Shown here: positions 61,513 through 64,000 of the stretch, piece by piece
Position numbering within the stretch: the first letter of the stretch is position 1
Layout of the letters: the number at the start of each line of letters is the position of its first letter
Assembly (NCBI GenBank): GCA_036562635.1
Contig: DATCJU010000024.1
Coordinates: 49,969-113,968, forward strand
Direction: 5' to 3'
Origin: DATCJU01 sp036562635
Lineage (GTDB): Bacteria > Actinomycetota > Actinomycetes > Mycobacteriales > Pseudonocardiaceae
DNA length: 64,000 nt
Made by a program: the position numbers and the translations under genes
The notes under the pieces: model-generated
Told to the model about the DNA's origin: nothing
Databases searched by the model: none
The model's input: only the letters and a program-made list of their open reading frames with translations

Positions 61513-61594
61513 GTACGCAAAGGGGATGTCCCTCCGGGATCCTCGACGAGCCCGGAAGCCCGACGGTCGGGGGAAACGTGGGGATCCACCGTGG

Positions 61595-62479
61595 TCAGTG
61601 ACGCACGTCGCGCGGCGCCGGTTGACAGGTCGGGCAGCTGTAGGCCGAGCGGTTCATGAACGGATCACGCCGCACCGCCGTCCCGCACCGCCGGCAGGGC
61701 CGGCCCTCCCGCCCGTACACCGCCAGCGCACGGTCGAAGTAGCCGGACTGGCCGTTGACGTTGACGTACAGCGCGTCGAACGAGGTGCCGCCCGCGGCGA
61801 GCGCCTCGCACATCACGTCCCGCGCAGCGGTGAGCAGCTCGGCCACCCGGGAGTCGGACAGGGACACGGTGGGGGTGGCCCAGTGCAGCCCCACCCGCCA
61901 CAACGCCTCGTCGGCGTAGATGTTGCCGATCCCGGACACCACCGTCTGGTCCAGCAGTGCCCGTTTCACCTCGGTGCGCCGCCGCCGTACCGCAGCCACC
62001 GCCTGCGCCAGGTCGAAGGCCGGATCCAGCGGATCCAGCGCGATGTGTGCCACCTCCCGCGGCACCGACGCACCCACCGAGGGCACCAGGTCGGTCAGGA
62101 CGAGCCCGCCGAAGGTGCGTTGGTCCACGAACCGCAGCTCGGGCCCCTCGTCGGTGAAACGCAGCCGCACCCGAAGGTGCTTCTCGTCGGGGGCGTCCGG
62201 CGGCTGGACCAGCATCTGCCCGCTCATGCCCAGGTGGGCCACCATCGCCTCCCCACCGGGCCGCCCACCGGGCACGTCCAGGTCGAGCCACAGGTACTTG
62301 CCCCGACGGCGGGCCGTGGCCAGTCGTCGCCCGGTCAACCGGGCGGCGAAGTCGGCGGGACCGGGCAGGTGACGCCGTACCGCACGAAGATGCCGCACCT
62401 CGACCTGGGCCACGGTCCGGCCGACCACGTACCGGTCCAGGCCTCGACGTACCACTTCGACCTCGGGCAGTTCGGGCAC
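61595..62479 (-). CDS. mutM: Formamidopyrimidine-DNA glycosylase
   Basis: Removes 8-oxoguanine and ring-opened purines from DNA. 294 residues. GTG 62479 is fixed because the mature N-terminus PELPEVEVV supplies the catalytic Pro and Glu after Met removal. The helix-two-turn-helix region QTVVSGIGNIYADEALW and the C-terminal zinc finger (CRRCGTAV...SCPTC, four Cys) are present. It follows rnc as in most actinobacteria. Confidence 0.96.
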   Translation of the reverse strand: MPELPEVEVVRRGLDRYVVGRTVAQVEVRHLRAVRRHLPGPADFAARLTGRRLATARRRGKYLWLDLDVPGGRPGGEAMVAHLGMSGQMLVQPPDAPDEKHLRVRLRFTDEGPELRFVDQRTFGGLVLTDLVPSVGASVPREVAHIALDPLDPAFDLAQAVAAVRRRRTEVKRALLDQTVVSGIGNIYADEALWRVGLHWATPTVSLSDSRVAELLTAARDVMCEALAAGGTSFDALYVNVNGQSGYFDRALAVYGREGRPCRRCGTAVRRDPFMNRSAYSCPTCQPAPRDVRH

Positions 62480-62557
62480 CAGTGCATTGTGCGGTGCCAC
62501 ACCGAGCCCTCGTCTCCCGGGGGTTCCCCGGAAACTCCTGCGTGCTCCGGGAAGGAC

Positions 62558-62616
62558 GACGGGGCGTCGGTGCACGACCCGACCACAGGTCGACGACCGT
62601 GCACCGACGCCCCGTC
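62558..62616 (-). terminator. Hairpin between rnc and mutM
   Basis: A perfect 19-bp stem (62558-62576 with 62598-62616) around a 21-base loop that itself contains a cgacc/ggtcg hairpin. It lies 59 bases past the rnc stop and would terminate or process the rpmF-rnc transcript. Being double-stranded over 19 bp it could also be an RNase III substrate. Confidence 0.72.
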
Positions 62617-62674
62617 CCAGGTCAGCGCGGGTGCTGTCGCTGCCGCGTTCGCTGTGCTCGACGGTCGACGCGGA

Positions 62675-63442
62675 TCACACCGCGCCGTCGGCCACCGGTG
62701 GCTCGGTGGCGTTCGCGGTCTGCTGAAGCCGCTCGGACAGCGAGCGCCACGCCGCCTCGGCGGCCTTCTGCTCGGCCTCCTTCTTGGTGCGTCCGCAACC
62801 GGTGCCCAGCTCCTGCCCACCGACCACCGCGGTGGCGGTGAACTCCTTGCGGTGGTCTGGGCCCTCCTCGGCAACCCGGTACTCCGGCACACCCAGGCCG
62901 GCCGAAGCCGTCAGTTCCTGCAGACTGGTCTTCCAGTCCAGGCCCGCGCCCCGCCGGGGCGCGTCGGCCAACAACTGCGCGAACAACCGGTGTACCAGGG
63001 CACGGGCCACCTCGATCCCGTGCTGCAGGTACACGGCACCGATCACGGCCTCCAGACCGTCGGCGAGAATGCTCGCCTTGTCCCGCCCACCGGTGAGCTC
63101 CTCCCCGCGGCCCAGGAGCAGGTGAGCCCCGAGCCCACCCGGGCCGAGCCCGCGCGCCACCCCGGCGAGCGCCTGCATGTTGACCACGCTCGCCCGCAGC
63201 TTCGCCAGCTGGCCCTCCGGCAGGTCCGGGTGTGTCCGGTACAGGTGGTCGGTGACCACCAGCCCGAGCACCGCGTCCCCCAGGAACTCCAATCGCTCGT
63301 TCGGTGGAATGCCACCGTTCTCGTAGGCGTACGACCTATGGGTCAGAGCGAGCATGAGCAGCTCGGCGTCGAGTTCGACGCCGAGCGCCTCCAGCAATGG
63401 GGTGGGGTCGGGGACCTTCACCCGCGAGGACTTGCTCCCCAC
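62675..63442 (-). CDS. rnc: Ribonuclease III
   Basis: A 255-residue double-strand-specific endonuclease for rRNA and mRNA processing. The catalytic signature NERLEFLGDAVLGLVV and the later DGLEAVIGAVYL Asp/Glu are present, followed by a double-stranded RNA-binding domain (WKTSLQELTASAG, GCGRTKKEAEQKAAEAAW). The GTG start is 20 bases from the rpmF stop. Confidence 0.96.
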   Translation of the reverse strand: MGSKSSRVKVPDPTPLLEALGVELDAELLMLALTHRSYAYENGGIPPNERLEFLGDAVLGLVVTDHLYRTHPDLPEGQLAKLRASVVNMQALAGVARGLGPGGLGAHLLLGRGEELTGGRDKASILADGLEAVIGAVYLQHGIEVARALVHRLFAQLLADAPRRGAGLDWKTSLQELTASAGLGVPEYRVAEEGPDHRKEFTATAVVGGQELGTGCGRTKKEAEQKAAEAAWRSLSERLQQTANATEPPVADGAV

Positions 63443-63462
63443 GGCACCTCAGCGCCCAGGGA

Positions 63463-63645
63463 TCAAGCCGGCCGGACGACCTGACGGCCGTCGTAGGTAC
63501 CGCAGTGGGGGCAGGCGATGTGCGGCAGCCTCGGCTGACGGCACGCGCGGTTCGAGCACGGGACCAGGTTCGGCGCGCTGGTCTTCCACTGTGCACGGCG
63601 CGAGCGGGTGTTGGACCGCGACATCTTCCGCTTGGGGACGGCCAC
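63463..63645 (-). CDS. rpmF: 50S ribosomal protein L32
   Basis: 60 residues starting AVPKRKMSRSNTRSRRAQWK. Two Cys pairs, in CSNRAC and CPHC, make a zinc ribbon of the C+ type of L32. It is two bases from the YceD stop, forming the usual yceD-rpmF-rnc-mutM order. Confidence 0.97.
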   Translation of the reverse strand: MAVPKRKMSRSNTRSRRAQWKTSAPNLVPCSNRACRQPRLPHIACPHCGTYDGRQVVRPA

Positions 63646-63647
63646 GA

Positions 63648-64000
63648 CTACTTCTCCTCCTCGATCCCGCCGAACCGCTGACGGAGCGCGGCCCAGCGAG
63701 GGTCAATGGTCTCATGCCGGTGGTCCGGGCCGAGTTCGGCCCACTTGCCCCCGCACTCGGGGCACAGCCCCCGGCAGTCCTCCGAACACAGCGGCACCTG
63801 GGGCAGGGCGAGCAGAACCGCGTCCCTGACCACCGGTTCGAGGTCGATCAGGTCGTCCACGACCCGGCTCACCTCGTCGTCATCGGTACTGGAGTCCGTG
63901 GCGCTGTCCGGGTAGGCGAACAGCTCGGTCAGCTCGACCTCGACCTGCCCGGAGAGCTCGTCGAGACACCGCGAGCACTCCCCTGCGGTCGGGGCGGAGA
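63648..64000 (-). CDS. yceD: YceD/DUF177 family protein, C-terminal part (5' cut by window)
   Basis: The frame is open to the right edge, so the N-terminal part is missing. Visible are ECSRCLDELSG, then an acidic stretch (TDSSTDDDE), the PQVPLCSEDCRGLCPECGG Cys cluster and the terminal DPRWAALRQRF. Both Cys groups are typical of the YceD family, implicated in 23S rRNA metabolism in other bacteria. It is the upstream partner of rpmF. Confidence 0.9.
   Translation of the reverse strand, partial: SAPTAGECSRCLDELSGQVEVELTELFAYPDSATDSSTDDDEVSRVVDDLIDLEPVVRDAVLLALPQVPLCSEDCRGLCPECGGKWAELGPDHRHETIDPRWAALRQRFGGIEEEK

Overview
The window is GC-rich chromosomal DNA (about 70% by eye) with frequent GTG starts and many 4-base GTGA or ATGA start/stop overlaps. 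Mycothione reductase, a WhiG-type sigma factor, DUF2469 and DUF2631 proteins and a GlnR-like operator in front of amtB place it in the Actinomycetota. The gene order matches the mtr-to-rnc/yceD stretch of Mycobacterium tuberculosis in condensed form. A mycothiol-making filamentous actinomycete, probably Pseudonocardiales, is the best guess; the family assignment is inference. Most of the window is conserved core chromosome on the minus strand. I see no prophage, insertion sequence, CRISPR array, tRNA or rRNA gene.

Layout. 1-5.1 kb: 3' end of mycothione reductase, an MFS exporter divergent from a FadR-type regulator, cobyric acid synthase, and an alpha/beta hydrolase. 5.2-12.7 kb: methionine aminopeptidase, a lipoprotein penicillin-binding protein, a GNAT acetyltransferase, and the ispG-rseP-dxr block (MEP isoprenoid pathway plus site-2 protease). 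13-20 kb: two small membrane proteins, rlmN, an inserted CoA-transferase/acyl-CoA dehydrogenase pair that looks like glutarate catabolism, a methyltransferase and cdsA. 20-23.4 kb: frr, pyrH, tsf, rpsB. 23.7-29.5 kb: an M23 peptidase, whiG, xerC, dprA, the ComM-like ATPase and yraN. 29.7-31.5 kb: an inserted ferritin-like/hemerythrin pair in which the hemerythrin reading frame is broken in a seven-base homopolymer. 31.8-36.7 kb: DUF2469, rnhB, lepB, rplS, trmD, rimM, khpA, rpsP. 36.9-43.2 kb: pxpA, two CPBP membrane proteases, an amidohydrolase, ffh and a P-loop ATPase. 43.9-49.7 kb: glnB-amtB (without the usual glnD), a GT-C mannosyltransferase-like protein, an M15 peptidase and ftsY. 49.9-53.5 kb, plus strand: anmK with a sodium-solute symporter, then a single-domain globin. 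54-64 kb: smc, acylphosphatase, a secreted CAP protein coupled to a Thr/Pro-rich protein and a small zinc-ribbon-like protein, a PadR/HAAS membrane module, mutM, rnc, rpmF and a partial YceD gene.

The conserved genes cover translation (S2, EF-Ts, RRF, S16, L19, TrmD, RimM, RlmN, L32), protein export (Ffh, FtsY, LepB), chromosome maintenance (SMC, XerC, DprA, RNase HII, MutM), isoprenoid and phospholipid precursors (IspG, Dxr, CdsA) and nitrogen sensing (AmtB, GlnB). The points most worth a second look are the G7-tract frameshift in the hemerythrin gene beside an unusual ferritin-like protein, the loss of glnD from a GlnR-box-controlled amtB-glnB operon, the translationally linked Thr/Pro-rich and zinc-ribbon secreted cluster, and the PadR/HAAS operator. 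I did not find a clear new multi-gene defence or biosynthetic system.
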